From Tetrahymena thermophila SB210 (lineage: Eukaryota; Ciliophora; Oligohymenophorea; Hymenostomatida; Tetrahymenidae): a stretch of 64,000 bases of DNA. The DNA is taken from NCBI RefSeq assembly GCF_000189635.1, contig NW_002476407.1, positions 310,001 to 374,000 of the forward strand, given 5' to 3'. Each line of letters opens with the position of its first letter. Within the stretch, counting starts at the first letter, position 1. The notes below the pieces were generated by a model that ran no database searches, was not told the DNA's origin, and worked only from the letters and a program-made list of their open reading frames with translations. Below, one piece after another: positions 41,501 through 55,324 of the stretch. The position numbers were made by a program, and so were the translations under genes.

Positions 41501-44500
41501 AACAAAGAGAATGGTAATATACCCTTGGAAAGCTAATTAGACAGTGATGATGAATGTGAAAGCTATGAAAATGGTAAAGATGGTTAGCTGAAAAAAAGAA
41601 ATAAAAAGGCTAATAAGATGATGAGCGGGGAAGATAAATAATTTTTAGAAGATTAAGTTAATTTGATTAATCATTAGACAAAAGGATAAAATAAGGTTAT
41701 ACCAGAAAAAAGGAATTCATAAAGCAGCTAGAAAACAAAGGAAGATATTAGTTATACTCAAAACACTCATAGTGATCAAAGGTCTTCTAAAGCAGAATAA
41801 TCTGGAGCAAATACCCCAAATAAGAATAACACAGACATTTCTAATTTTATCAAGGCTTAAGACACTAGTCATATTTTATTAAATGAAGAAATTTAGAAAG
41901 ATCCTTAAAATCACACTTATGATGAAAGCATAAACGATTAAAATAGCATATTAGCTTAGTTAAAATCTAATTAAGGATCTCTTAAAAATCTTAATCCAAT
42001 TAATACTCTAAATAACTAGTAAGATTAATAACATCATGATAATTCTCTAAATCTTAACTATTAAGAAGAGTTGCTTAATGAAATTAATACAGAAGATAAA
42101 TAAAAGAAAGAAAATAGCCAAAACTCTTAGAAGGAAAATCAACAAGCAGATTAGTAGTCTGGTGTAAATTAAGAGTAAAGTCAAAAGTAAGATACTAGTA
42201 AAAAATAAGAGAGTTCTTAAAATAACGGAGCTTCTAGTCCTTCTTAAAATAAAAAATAGCCAAATAAGTATAAAGAAATTCTAAATAAAAATCTTGTTTA
42301 AGTGTAAAGATATCCAATCAAAGAGACAGAAGGAGAAGAGTCTTTGCATATTGTACATGATGATACTTCTGATGAGCATGATTAGATTGTAAAAGTGAAA
42401 ATTCTTCAAGATTAATAAACTAGGAACTCTCATTCTTCTTATGAATCTCTTAAATAAATTAGAAAAAAGGGCGAATAGAACAATTCAGAATTAGATGAAA
42501 TAGAAAGAAACAAATTAAACAGCTTAACTCCAGAGGAGCTGCTTGATTTACGAATCCAATAAAATAAAAGAAGAATTAGGAAAATAAATAGACGTCCTCA
42601 TATCATAAAGTAAGATATGGAAAAACTTATTGAGAATGCAATAATATTTGATATCAAATGTAGATTGCCTAAGAATATTGATTTTATTGAAGAAATCAAA
42701 ACAGATCCTAGGCACGGTGAATTAGCATTTGGTAGAGAAAGCTACTTACTTGATTCTGCTCCTAAGATTAGGTCATTTAGAGGATATGATTAAGAAATGA
42801 TGAGACCTTGTGCTATGATGCTATACCTTATTGACTAATACTGTGATCCTTAAATTGTAAAAGAGTGGCACCTTATGCAACACTTTTAATATAATGCTCA
42901 AATCGAAGAAAATAGATTCTTGAATCTTTAAATGAATACATAAAAAAATTCTTCAAGTTTAACTGAAAGCAATGTTACCAAAAAGAATTTTTGTTATGGG
43001 AACAAGGCAGAAGTTTCAACTTCTTAGAATATTTTCTTAAACCCTACTCTTTTATTAATGGACAGTCCATTAGTCTATGAATTCCGTCATTTTGAGTACA
43101 ATTTCTTTTTAGAAGTTGAAGACTTCTATCCTATTGAGTAAATTCTATTGAATCGTTTCAAAGATAGAAAAATTTATGAAGAAGACGAGTTGATTTTCAT
43201 ATTTACTTCACTAATTGAATGTGTTTTGGGTTTCAGAGCAAAGAACATTTGCTTAGGAAATATTTAAATTGAGCACGTTGCTTTTTGCCCTGCTTCGAAT
43301 TCATATAAGTTTTTTAATCTCACCAAGGCCTAAGTTTATGAAGAATAAAATTAAGAAAAAAAATATAATATCTATTACTCTAAAATATACCAACCACCTG
43401 AAATTGCCGAAATAGAAGGATAAAAAGATCATGGATAGATTTTTAATATTTTTGCAGGAGATTTGTATGCACTCGGAATAACACTACTCTGCTTTAAGTA
43501 TCATTTGATCTCTAATAACAGAACATCTAATTTCATATAAAACAGAATAGAAATGTGTAAAAATAGTATGCAACTCTCTGGTATTATTATTAATTATCTT
43601 TTGGAGTAAGATCCTAAACAAAGGTTGTTAAATATGAAATTCATACAAAAAGATCTCCATGATTATTTGAAAAAGAATAATTAAGTTAATAAGAAGCTAT
43701 CTCAGTAAGAAATATTATCTCCTCCTCCACCTTCTTCACCTAATAAAACTTCCAAAAATTAAGATGATGTTAAACCAGGAATTAAATTAAATCCTGATGA
43801 ATTTAAAAATGAAAAATTAATAGCAGTTAACCCACCTTAAAAAAAGTAAAAGAATAGTGATACTGAAGACAGTGACGATGAAAACTTAGATGAAATTAAA
43901 AAAAATAGTAACATCATATGCACTTCATGGAATACAAACAATAACAAGTATTTTATGCATAGAAGCAATGCCCCTGATTATGAGTTAGAAGTATATTGGA
44001 ACGAAGGAAAATCAATAAATAATTAAAAACTGAACCCACCTAGTATAAAAAAGATTGCAAAGTAAATTCATGACAGAATCTAATCAGCATAAGATATTGC
44101 CAGAATGTACAAATATACATTTTAATGGGAAAAGGCTTCGAATTAATATATAAATAATTTAGAAATTATGAAGCAGCAGAGCAATAAAGTATCAGATAGC
44201 GAAATTCTTCGTACAGTTAATTAAATTTGGCAGAGTCTCTACTATAATAATGAACTTGAAGATTCTCTTCATTACAATGAAGTCTATTTTAATAACATTC
44301 ATACTCTTTTTATCCATGATGAAGTTTCTATGGCTTACGATCATTTGCTAAGTGGAAAGCTTAAGTGGATACTCAATCACAAAGTAGATAGCAGTTAAGA
44401 TTTTGATATTGCTTTGATGTGCACAGAACAGTATCCCTTAGATAAAGCAAAAGTTTTAATTTTGTTAGGGGATTTCTTCGCAGAAGATTCAGAAATTTCT

Positions 44501-45382
44501 GCAGAACAATATTACAAAGATGCTCTTGAAATACTCTAGACTATCATACTAAATTAAAAAGATGTAATGAAATCATCAGCTACAAATAATTTTATGAAGG
44601 ACAGCTAAGCAACAATGCAAACTACTGAAGAAGAATAAGATTTTGATGATTTATTTGAAAGAGAAGAATATGTAATCATGAAATTAAAAGAAAGAACTTA
44701 ACATTAGCTTGCTATTATTGAAGATATTCAAATGTCTGAACTTAGAGAAAAGCTAGTTTTCCTAGAAGAAAATTCATAAAAATTAAGCTCAATAGAAAAA
44801 GCTAAGATTTAGCTTGATGTAGCTAACCAATATTGCCATCAGTTTTTGAAGTATAACGAAGCCGATTACTATTATTAAGAAGCATTAAACACTTTATAAT
44901 GTAAGCAACCAAACAAATAAAGTAGTGAAGCGATGAGATCCTCTTCATAGTAGAAAATGGCAACAAGCTCTTCTAGAGAAAAAAGAATGAAAAAATCGAG
45001 CTAATAGAGTGAAATTAAAGAAGCCCAGTAATAGTAGTAGCTTAAAAAGAATACATCATCATCTTCATCCTCAGCTTCTATAAATGTTCAAAATAAGGAC
45101 CTTGATTATGATATTTAAAAATTCAGGATAGTAAACTATTTAAAGATGAATAACGAAGATGAAGCAAACAAAATGATATAAAAAATAGTGGCAGATAATA
45201 CCCCAGAAAATGGTATAAAAAATATTGATAATATTTTATAACTAGCAATTATATTAGAGGAAAATTTATTCCATGAATATTGCCTAGAACTTTATAATCG
45301 TTGTTATGCTTTGGCCACTGTACAATTAGGTGCAAAGAACGAATTTACTCTAAAATTAAAAGATAAAATCAATAAATTATGA
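35525..45382 (+). CDS. Giant Asn/Gln-rich protein with C-terminal pseudokinase and helical repeats
   Basis: One uninterrupted exon of 9,858 bp encodes about 3,285 residues; TGA codons on this stretch were checked and all lie out of frame. The first 2,250 or so residues are extreme low complexity (Asn, Gln, Ser, Lys, Asp), with a perfectly phased 67-residue tandem duplication. Residues about 2,510-2,720 resemble a kinase C-lobe: EDELIFIFTSLIE, then CLGNIQIEHVAF where HRDxKxxN should be, YKFFNLTKA where DFG should be, YQPPEIAE like the APE motif, GDLYALGITLL like DxWxLG, and LLEQDPKQRL. The catalytic Asp and the metal-binding Asp are both absent, so it should be inactive. Residues about 2,840-3,285 are helical and end in a TPR-like pair. 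The gene starting at 59618 encodes a paralogue. A scaffold role is inferred. Confidence 0.85.
39691..40092 (+). repeat. Two-copy 201-bp tandem duplication inside the giant gene
   Basis: The sequence from 39691 to 39891 is repeated from 39892 to about 40092 with only a few base changes (for example AATGATTCT against AATCATTCT). The unit is 201 bp, or 67 codons, so the frame is kept. The low divergence implies a recent event or gene-conversion upkeep. Confidence 0.9.
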
Positions 45383-46137
45383 TAAAATATTTAAAATAAT
45401 TAAAATTAATTTTCAAAAATAAAAAATAAATAAATAAATATAATTAATTAATTAAATTAAATTAAATTAAGCAAATTTAATGTATATAAATAAATAACTA
45501 CTCTTTAAAAACTAATTAAAGCTTATTTTTATAAAAAGTATTTAGAACTTCTTATATAAATAATTTTAAATTAATATATTTTGTTTACAAATTATACATA
45601 TTATGTCTAAGCTACAAAAAAGCACCTTAAACTAATTTTTGGATAAAAGTGAAACTTATTTTCAATATAAACTTTTATATTTTTTTTTAAATAAATTTTA
45701 CTTAAAAAAAATGTTAAAATCAAATGGAAGCGAAGAGTGAGTGAGTGTGGTTGATATTTTAATTTATTGATTTTTAATCAATAAATTTGATATAATTTTA
45801 TTAATAAATTATACTTACTTACTTATTTAATTATATATATATATATAAATTACATTAATTTTATACTCTTTAAACAAAATGGTTTACTTTTTATTATAGT
45901 TGGATCTTTTATACAAATTTTAAATACACTAATTTACTTATTTTCTAAATTAAAGTTTTAAGAAAATAAATTATTTTTCAAACTTAAAAAACAAGCTTTT
46001 TTATTTTACATTTTTGATAAAAGACCGATTGAAATCATTATTATTATTATTTTTATTTTTATTAATTAGTTGTATGTTTTTATGAATAAATGTGTGATAA
46101 ATATTTAAAGATTATTGTTAATATTATGCACGATTGA
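45383..46137. other. Intergenic between convergent 3' ends
   Basis: This 0.75-kb region lies between the giant gene and the cyclin gene, which end toward each other. It holds AAAT and AT repeats (an AT run at about 45834-45847) and presumably two terminators. Confidence 0.6.
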
Positions 46138-48788
46138 TCAGTAAATTTTTGAGTATTTTGTAATGTCATATTTGAAATTTGGTTAATTTTATCTGGCTTA
46201 AGAATGAAAGCTAACAGAGTTTTCGTCATATTCCTCAGCATAGCATTCAGATTTGCATTTAGAGTAAGCAATTTAATTGTTTTATTAAGACATTTATTTA
46301 GAATAATATTGTTACTCTTGTATCTGTTATGAATCGTAGTTCTAACTATTTTATGAATAAGTCATGTTATAGGTTGATTAAGTCATGCTACTGTTATAGC
46401 CTTAATTGCAAGACTAAGATAGTTATTAGGATTGTGTCATTTACTTATTTGTGTAAATTTTTTATTACTATGAGTAGTTATTCTCACTTTTTTGATTATT
46501 AGAAGTAGAAATGTAAAATCCATCTTAAGTGCTTTCTTAGTTGGTTTAGTTATTAACATTGTGAGTGAGGTCATAATCAATCAAAGCAACAGATTTGTAT
46601 TTTTGTTCAGAATATTTGGAGTAAATAAATAATTTTTTCCTGTTGTGTCCTACATTAACTAAGTACTAATAAAGCTCTTCAACGCAGTCATAAACATCTT
46701 ATTATTTATAGTTTGTAATTAGTTCTAATTTTTCACTCCAAAAATATTTGCCAGAAATATTTTTGAATTTTTCACTTAAAAGTATGCATGCAGCAGCAAT
46801 TTCACTGTGGTCATATTTGTAGAAGGAGTGGTTTAAGTTTGTTAGTTCAAGTAAATAATAGCAAAAGCTGACTTGAGATGGGTCTAGAGTAATTTAAGAG
46901 AAATAAGCTTCAAGGAATTGTAAACGAGTAGGACCGAAGAGAGAAAAGTTTAATTTATTGAGAATGCTTCCTTCTAAATCACATATATCAGAAGTATTAG
47001 CTTGGATTTTATTGAGTTTAAGGACATGTAAAAAATCACGAAGAGGAGGAGGATAAATTTCTTAGTATTTAGCAGCTATGAAGAGACAAGTTGCAACTAG
47101 AGTTACAATTTTTTAGTTTTAGTAGTTTTGTTTTTAGACGTCTAAGTATCTGGCGAAAATATTTACAGCAAGATAAAGTGTTTCTTCTTGCAACTTAAGG
47201 TGAGTGTGCAAACGAGACATTAAATCAATTAGATTTTCTCTAATAATTAATTCTCTAGGATCAGTGATTACAGTTATTTTATAGTTTCTCTATTTATTTT
47301 TAAAATTAAAATATTAATAAATGCAAGATAAATTTAAAGTAAAATTAAGCGCAAAATTTAATGAATTTCAAATTTTTCATTTTTCTTTTATTTTAATCTT
47401 GAGAAAAATTAGAAAAATAATGATGCAAAATTTTAATAAAACATGTACCTATCTATCTAGGTATCAATTATAGTAATATTTTTTTTATTGTAAATAAAGG
47501 ATAGTTTAAAGATTTTCTTTAAGTTATAATTTAACTCTTTAATTTATTTGATTGATATTATTTTGGTTTTAATTAAGAAAATTTGGCAAAAAATTTGTTG
47601 AAAATTAATTATTTCTATGGGTTTTAATCAAATAATTTAAAAAAAAAATAGCGGATAAAAATCATAATTTATCTATCACATATTTTTCCATTTATTTACT
47701 TTAAAAACTTGAAAACGGAACAAGGAATATATTGAATAACTCAATTTTAAATTGCTTTTTGAAGCCATTTTTGCAAGATTATTTCTATTTCAAATTCTTA
47801 TTATTTTAGAAATATTTTTATCCTTAATCTTTGAAAATCTTTAGGACTTTCAATAACAATAGATAGAAATAATTTAATAAGTAATTACCTGTTGTTTGAA
47901 GAGGTGTTAGACTATTTAGTAGCCGTACTTAGGAACGTATTGAGGATTACCACCAAAAAGTTACTCTTAATAAATATCTTCTTAGGAAATTGCCTATTTT
48001 CTCTATTGTTCTTAGCTAGAGTTTGCATTTTACTTTTCATACTCTTAGATATAAAGACTGAAATCTTCTACCTCTTGGCAATCCATCTAATCTATTAAAA
48101 TATTGCTGCAGACTTATGAATTCTCATCTTACTCTTCTTAGAATGTGTAGTTGCTAGATTTATTTTTATTTAATCCAGAGCTTGCATTTGTACTATAGCT
48201 GTTAACTCTAGTGCTAACAGAACTTAGCTCCTACATGCTATTTCCACTTTAAGAGTAATTTTTATATTCTTTGGCAATTGCTTATTATTATGAAGATTAA
48301 TTCATGCTTTTTTATTAGTTGTTACTCATTTATTTAAAGCTGCTCATTCCGCTAATAGACCCAGACCCAACAAAAGAACTAGACTTATTGCTTATGTTTA
48401 CGTTTTAAGATGAGGAGGGATTTTTAATGACTGCTAAATCGAAATCAGGAGAGCTACTTTAAGTGCTTATTTACTAAAATGTCATGTCTATAGGAGATAG
48501 GTCGTTTGAGTAATTGTTTAAAGTGCTGCTCTGTTATTAGTTTTAGCCAACTTAAGCAGGAAATTTAACACTTTACTTCATATTTTGCTAATCTTCACAA
48601 GCTACTGACTTTTAAGAGTAAATTATTTATTAGGGTTGTAACGAAACAACTTCTTCAAAAGGCATTCTTTATGAATAATTCATTTTATTTTAAAAAATTA
48701 AGTCATTTTAGTTACAATAGGTGCTCTTCATTGAATGTCTCTTTTAAAAAAAAGGAATAGTATTTGAATTTTCATCAATCATGGACAT
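46138..48788 (-). CDS. B-type-like cyclin
   Basis: Two exons on the minus strand, 47889-48788 and 46138-47289, join across a 599-bp intron to give 683 residues; the donor is CAG/GTAATT and the acceptor AAATAG. Residues 1-280 are Ser/Asn/Gln-rich. The cyclin box spans about 283-417 (YGYQIVQHLFKQQ, LQEETLYLAVNIFARYL, CLFIAAKYQEIYPP) and the second cyclin fold about 419-532 (FGPTRLQFLEAYF, then FIYSKYSEQKYKSVA, a B-type hallmark). Cyclins bind and activate CDKs; the conserved Lys of AAKY is present. The usual MRxxLxxW motif is changed to RENLIDLMSRL, without the Trp. I saw no RxxL destruction box in the N-terminal region, so its turnover may differ. About 150 Gln/Ser/Tyr-rich residues follow the second fold. 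Confidence 0.93.
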
Positions 48789-51105
48789 AGAAGTAGCAGG
48801 CTTTTATCTATTGCTAAGAGGGTTTTATAAATTTTAGGCATTGAAATCATTCTATGAATGGATTCCACGACTAGCATCTTAAGTGAAATCATTGATGAAA
48901 TTGTACTCTTCGACAATTAAGTTGTTGTTAATCTAATTATGGGTTAAATAAAGAATGATTAATAAAATGCATTTTGAGAAGGAGAAACAACTGGATAGAA
49001 AGATTTTGATCACAAACTATTTTTTTTTGTATCATGTTTTTATTTATTGAATATGGATCTTGATAAAAAGAAAATAATCTTAATAATCTTGAATAAAAAA
49101 AACTATTTTACCTAAGCTTAATATTGGGAGGAATTCTATTTTTAAAAAGTTGACATCATTTATTTAATCTATTGGAGGTGTTTTTTGAGGGATTAATTGA
49201 ATATAAAATGTATATGAAAGAGAAAGGGGTAGATTTGTTTGTTTATTTGTGTGTTTTTTTGGTGTGTTTGTTTGATAGAGTTTTATTCCTTTGTGTGTGA
49301 TTAGTATTCAAATAAAAAACTTGATATTAATTTTTATCTAAGTATCTATCAATCTATCTATATATCTATTAAAGAATTCTTAATTTGGGATTTTTTATTT
49401 TTTCTTTCTTTTTATTATTTATTTATTTATGTGCTTTTTTATATGTATTTATTAATATTCTGTGTAAAATTTTTGATTTCATATTGATAATTTAATTCAA
49501 TTTTCAAATACTTTCAAATTAAAAAATTAAAGTCTTTCCTTATATCCATTAATAATATCCCTTAATAAACTAAGTGATATTAAGATTCAACTTTATCAAA
49601 AAATATTTGAAATTTAAATGTTTTTTTTCTGCGAATACAAACAAGATATGCTCAATCAAAGACTAATTTTTACTTTGTTTGATTGACCAGCTGAAATATA
49701 AAATGCACATCTCTTACTCTCATTTATAATCTAAATATAGTATCTCTAAGCAAGATTGGTTATAAACAAATTATAAATATCATTAATTCTATTATTTATA
49801 TGTACTTATTTTTGTATAAGTAGAATTTCAATTTTAAAATTTTAGGTATTATCGTTGATCATAAACATAATTTTTAGTTGTGTTTTTCATAGTCTATAAA
49901 AAAAAACACATCGAAAATTATTAATGTACAAAAAGAAATTAATCAGATTACTAATTAAAGAATTTTTGAATATTCATTTTTAAAAATTTAAATTCCTTAA
50001 AATCAAAAGACAGAATTTGCTAGCCTATCATTAAATTTATTGCACTAAAATTTTTATCAAACAAGATATTTGTTAGTTCCACTAAATTTGCGGTTTAATT
50101 GTTTTTGAAAATTTTAGTCGTTCTAAAATCAGTCTAATCCAAATATTTAGAAGAATTGATAATTCTATTTTAAATAAAAAAATACTGCATAAATTTTAAC
50201 AATTTTAGAAATAGGAATTATTATCTATTCATTTAAGTTGAAAAATACCAAAAAAATATTTTAAGATGAAGTTTAAATAACAAATAGTTTTTTTATTAAG
50301 AAATTTTAATTTACGCTTGAAAATTCGAATTTAAATTTAAAGATGTTTACAAAAAGTACTTTTTAATACTAAAATATTCTTTAAAAACTATTAATAAAAA
50401 AATTTTGCTCTTTTAAAGCTTAAAATAACTTACTGAAAAAATGTACAAAGGTTTAAATTTTATTAAAATTAATCCAAAAATATTTTGGAAATATATTTCA
50501 GCATCTTTTTATTTTAAAATAGCTATAGACATATCAAAAGAAAAATTTAATTTTGATTTCTAGTAAGCTCAGAATACTTTTTGACTATTAAACCAATTAA
50601 TAGTTCTAATTTTATCAAAGAAGATATCAATACAGTAGAATATATGTAGATAATAAAACATAATGCAAAGTATGTTATTGAGCACACAAAATTTATGAAA
50701 CTTGGTATAAAATTTAAAAAATAATGATTAAATGAATTAAAGAGAAATGTAGCAAAACTCAAATAAATATTTAGATAAAATTTATTTTCATTTAGATAGT
50801 GATAGTTTATTACTCAAACAAAACGTGAAATCTACTGTTATTTTTATTATTTAAAGTAGTAAAATCAAAAGAAAAAAATAAAAATTATCAAAGATTGATG
50901 GCTTTTATTTTTATTTTCATAATTAATTCTAAAAGCTAATTCAAAGAAAGGAAAGTAATTGCTTTTACTAACATTATATTTTACTAAAATTTTGTAAATT
51001 TTAAGTGATTAATTTATTTATCTATTAGTAGAAATTTATTTAAGTAGAATTAAAAAAATAATAGAAAGGGTTAACAAAATTTAAAGAAAGAAATCAATTT
51101 CAAGA
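48789..51105. other. Intergenic between divergent genes
   Basis: This 2.3-kb region holds the promoters of the cyclin and the coiled-coil gene. It includes TTTG and ATCT repeats near 49235-49275 and 49340-49370. No RNA gene or coding region is convincing. Confidence 0.55.
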
Positions 51106-54100
51106 ATGAAAAACTAGCGTAGCTCTACTCTTTCCAGTCCTTACGATTCTTATATGTATTCATAGGATTCTATAGAAATGAATTCTGCTTAAATTAATAA
51201 CTATAAATTAGATGACTCTCCATTTTAAAAGTTAAGAGGATTTTCTTAAAATCCATAAAATAGAAATAATATAGATCCAAATAGTATTCTAAATACTTCC
51301 CCATTTGCAGAGGGTAATAGTTTAGTTGGCATCCCAATCACGTATTTAAATCTTTCTAACAACTCTTCTTAAGCAAACAACATCTAAGGTGACAATAAAA
51401 AGTAGTTATAGGAGGCTTAGCAAAAATTTATATAAGGTCAGTTCGCATAATCGCAAATATTGTTGCCAAAATCAAAATAAGTCTTAAAAGACTATAAAAG
51501 CATAAACAGAAACGATTAGTATTCTAATATCAATAAAATTGAAGATTCAGGCTCACCCACTGATAAAAATAGTGGTTTTGATACAGGCACGTTTGGTGGG
51601 TCAGCTAGAGAGGATACTTTTAACTTGCAAATAAGTCACAGAGCAAATAGCTAAGATGTTTCTAAGAGTCACAATAATTAATCTTATGAATCTCCTTATT
51701 CTAAAAATATTTCTACAGAATATAAGACAAATTAGTCTTTTATAAATGAAAATCAGGTAAGCATAGATAAATCAAAGCTGAGCAGCACACATTTAAGCTA
51801 TTTTTCTCCTAGTCCTTTAAAGTAACCCAAGTAATCAATGTTGTTTAATGAACAGGATAAATAGCAGCAGCATTCTATAGATTATAAATTATCTTCTCCA
51901 TACAAAGATAAAATTTACTCTAAATAGACAGAGAAATATCAAGTCAACTAGGACTTACAAAGTAAAGATTATTCAAATGTTAGCAAACAGATTAACTTAG
52001 TTTAAAATGAAAACATAATAATTCCAAAAGTCCAATCCTCTTAACCTGCTAAATAAAATCAATCTATCAACTATGCTTTGAATAACACAAGCTAAATTAG
52101 TGAATAAAATAACTCTTTTGCCATTTAAAATAATAGCATAGCTAATTTATTAAATTAAAATACTTAAAAAAACAATCTAAACAGTTAAAGTAAATATTAA
52201 ATTAATAAATAAAAATATATAGGAGACAATTATAATTAATATAATAATTAAAACCCAACAACCAATAATATTTTATAGAAATAAAATTAGTTCAAGGAAG
52301 TAAAGTAATAGTAAAATATTTAAGATAGCAACTTTGATTAAAAAGCTTCATAAATAAGCAATTAAATAGATTAAAATTAGAGCCAATAAAATTTGAGTCA
52401 ATTAGTTTTTAAAAAACAATTCACATTTTAAAAATAGTAAACTCTAGATAGTAATGAGTCTAAGGACTTTAATCAATAGAATTAGAATGTAAATCTCAAT
52501 CAGTAGCCATAAAAAATATAGGTTTCATTATCTAAATTTTCAAATAATAATTAAGAATTCAATCCAACTGCTATGCTTACAAATATAAGTGAGCACTTTA
52601 CTACAAATTAGAGTGCTGTCACACCTTAAAAATAATAATATGAAATTCCTTAAAATAGTATGAATGAATTTTATGAATAAATGTTTCAGTAAAATGAAGA
52701 ATAAGGAAATCAATATAATACAAATAAGTAGAAAAATAGCAATCTTTAAATTTATATTGATAATGAAGAAGAGAAATACGAAGAAAGTAAAAAGCATACA
52801 AGCAATTAAAGAATTCATTCTTAATCTGATGACTTTAAACAAAGCTCAGGACTATTAATTTTTGACAAGCTTAATACTAATCTGAAAGAATAAGAGAAGT
52901 AAAATCAAGATAATTAATTCGATATTCTCAAGCTTTAGAGTGAGAGGGATAATTTAAAAGAATTTATTAAAAATTTGGAAACAAGAAATAATTTACTCAA
53001 TGAAAGAATTCAATTACTCGAAGCTAACTTATCAAGCTTAAACTCTTAGAATATGGAAAATATAGAAAAGATTGTTAGCTTGAATAAATAGCTATCAGAA
53101 TAGGATAGTAATTTCTAAAAGAAGGAAAAATTAACCAAAAATGAATAAAATTAACAATAGAAAGACTTAATTGAAGCAACTTAAAGATAAAGTGTGCTCT
53201 AATCTGAAATTTAAAAGCTGATACAGAGAGATTTAGAATAAGAAAAAAAGATATTAGAATTAACTAATAAGCTAAATACTTAGCAACAATTAAGAAATGA
53301 TTACGAAAAGGCAGTTAAAGAGTAAGAGATCTTGGTAAAAAATAATTAAAATAGCATTTAAATTATAGAAGCATAAAAAGTAGAAATTTAAAAGCTTTAA
53401 AATTTATTATCTACTAAAGGTTAATAAGAATTTCCTTAAAGCAATTAATAGCAAGAAAAATATGAGGAAGACAAAAAAAAACTAGAAAATGAATGCCAAA
53501 AATTGATGGAGAGAAATAAAGTTTTAGAGGAGCATCTGTCAACTATGAAAATTTCTTGCTAAAAACTTGAATAAGCAATGGCAGCAAACTGTAATTCAAC
53601 TAAAGGATGGCTTGAAAAATACAATAAATTAGAAAAGAGTTACTTAAATCTGTAGAATTAATTTAGAGTTGAGTAATAAAAACAAATTATGGAAAAAAAT
53701 TTTGCATCTAAAAAGGATCTTATGTCTAATAGAAGTTAGTAGTCTTTCAATAGATTTAGATCGGAGCTATCGGAATAAGAGATTAAAATATAATTCTAGA
53801 GAAATTAAGAATTAATTAGGTCAGAAGTATAAAATGAAAGAGATGAACTAGATCACCAAAACTAGTAACTCATATAAAAAATAGCAGAAATCTAAAACTA
53901 GAACAGTTAATTAGAGTAATAAGTTTAGAACTTAATATAAAATAACAAAAAGTAATTTGAAGAAAATGAAATTCAAAAAAAAGACTTAATATCAAAATTG
54001 AATATTATGATTAATGAAAATAGTAAATTAATAGATGCTTATAATGAAAGACCAATGCTAATTTAAAAAATTTAGTAACTCTCATAGTAAAATCTAGAAC

Positions 54101-54612
54101 AGTTTAAGCAGTTTGGAGATAATTCTACTCCATTTATAACTCAATTTAGCAATATAGAAAGTAGTGGATTATCTCTATAGCCTCCTTCTTAGTTTAACTC
54201 TCCATAAGAAGAAATAAAATGGTACAGACTAAAATGCAACTAGCTCGAAGTCAAGCTCAAAGTGAAGAGTGAAGAATGTGCCGAACTTATCTATTAGAAC
54301 AAATCCCTTAAAAAGTAAGGTAGAGGAAACAACTTAGAAGAATTAACAATTAAAAGTAGTTTATACTAAACTTTTTAGCAATCACCGAACTCTAATTTGA
54401 TAAAATAACCAGGAAAATTTCATTCAGAAATGGTATTAAATGCAAATAAATAAAATACCATTTAAGAAGAGAAAGATAACAGGGGATTCTGTGAAAAGTT
54501 ATGTTAAAATAAAAAAGAAAGTAGTAGCAACAACAACATAAATAATAATGACCATGACATAAACTCTGAAACAGGTAGAGAAAGTTTAGCATGTAATGTA
54601 AAGTGCCTTTGA
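51106..54612 (+). CDS. Long coiled-coil protein
   Basis: A single exon of 1,169 codons gives 1,168 residues, ATG at 51106 and TGA at 54610-54612. The first 580 residues are Asn/Gln/Ser-rich and probably disordered. From about residue 585 to 1,018 the sequence is a nearly continuous coiled coil with heptad spacing, for example LKEFIKNLETRNNLLNERIQ and KLMERNKVLEEHLSTMKI. A shorter helix follows at about 1,035-1,080 (WYRLKCNQLEVKLKVKSEE). The final 90 residues are again low complexity. There is no motor or nucleotide-binding motif. Structural proteins of basal bodies, cortex or intracellular transport often look like this, but the sequence does not fix the location. No intron is needed to keep the frame. 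Confidence 0.87.
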
Positions 54613-55324
54613 AAAAAACAAAATTTATTAATTTTAAATTTAATCTTACAATAAATGTTTATATATATAAATAGTATCTCAAGTGTATATGGTGTTTTAT
54701 ATTAAATATTATATTAATATAAATAAATTCCAATCAAATTTTTTTTTTAATTTAACTATCATCATATTACAATTAAATAAGAATATAATAATTTTAAGAA
54801 AAAATAATTTTTATTTTTCGTTTAAATTAAAATTTATTTTAAATTATTTGTATGAATTTATGTGGAACGAAACAATAAATTTGACATTCAAATAGATACT
54901 GATTAATTAATAAAATTGTAAATAAATAATAATTCAGACTTTATGGTTAATCGTTAGCCAATTAATAAAATTAAAGACTATATTTTTAGATTTTTGAGGT
55001 TAAAATGCTTCCTTTTTGAATAAATTTCAATATTTGATTAACAAATAAAAAAAATTGATTGTTTACCATTAATTATTATTATTTTAATAAATAAAGGAAT
55101 ATAAATTTTATAAATCAAAAATATCAATCAATTAAATTACAATTAATTAAATAGAAAAGTTCATACCCATTTTATTAATTTGACTGGAAGTAATTAATAT
55201 TGATTGATATTTTGTAAGTACTCTACTTGTTATTAACAATTAAAAATACTAAGTAAAAACTTATTAAAGCAAAAATAAGTAGTAAGCAATTTATTTTTAT
55301 AGAGTTTTTGGAGGTTAAGAAGAA
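54613..55324. other. Intergenic, AT-rich
   Basis: A 0.7-kb spacer between two genes on the same strand; it should hold a terminator and a promoter. Nothing else is visible. Confidence 0.6.

Noticed and set aside
52540..52858. Short standard-code frames on both strands within the coiled-coil gene
   Set aside because: The plus-strand gene is continuous here in the ciliate code.
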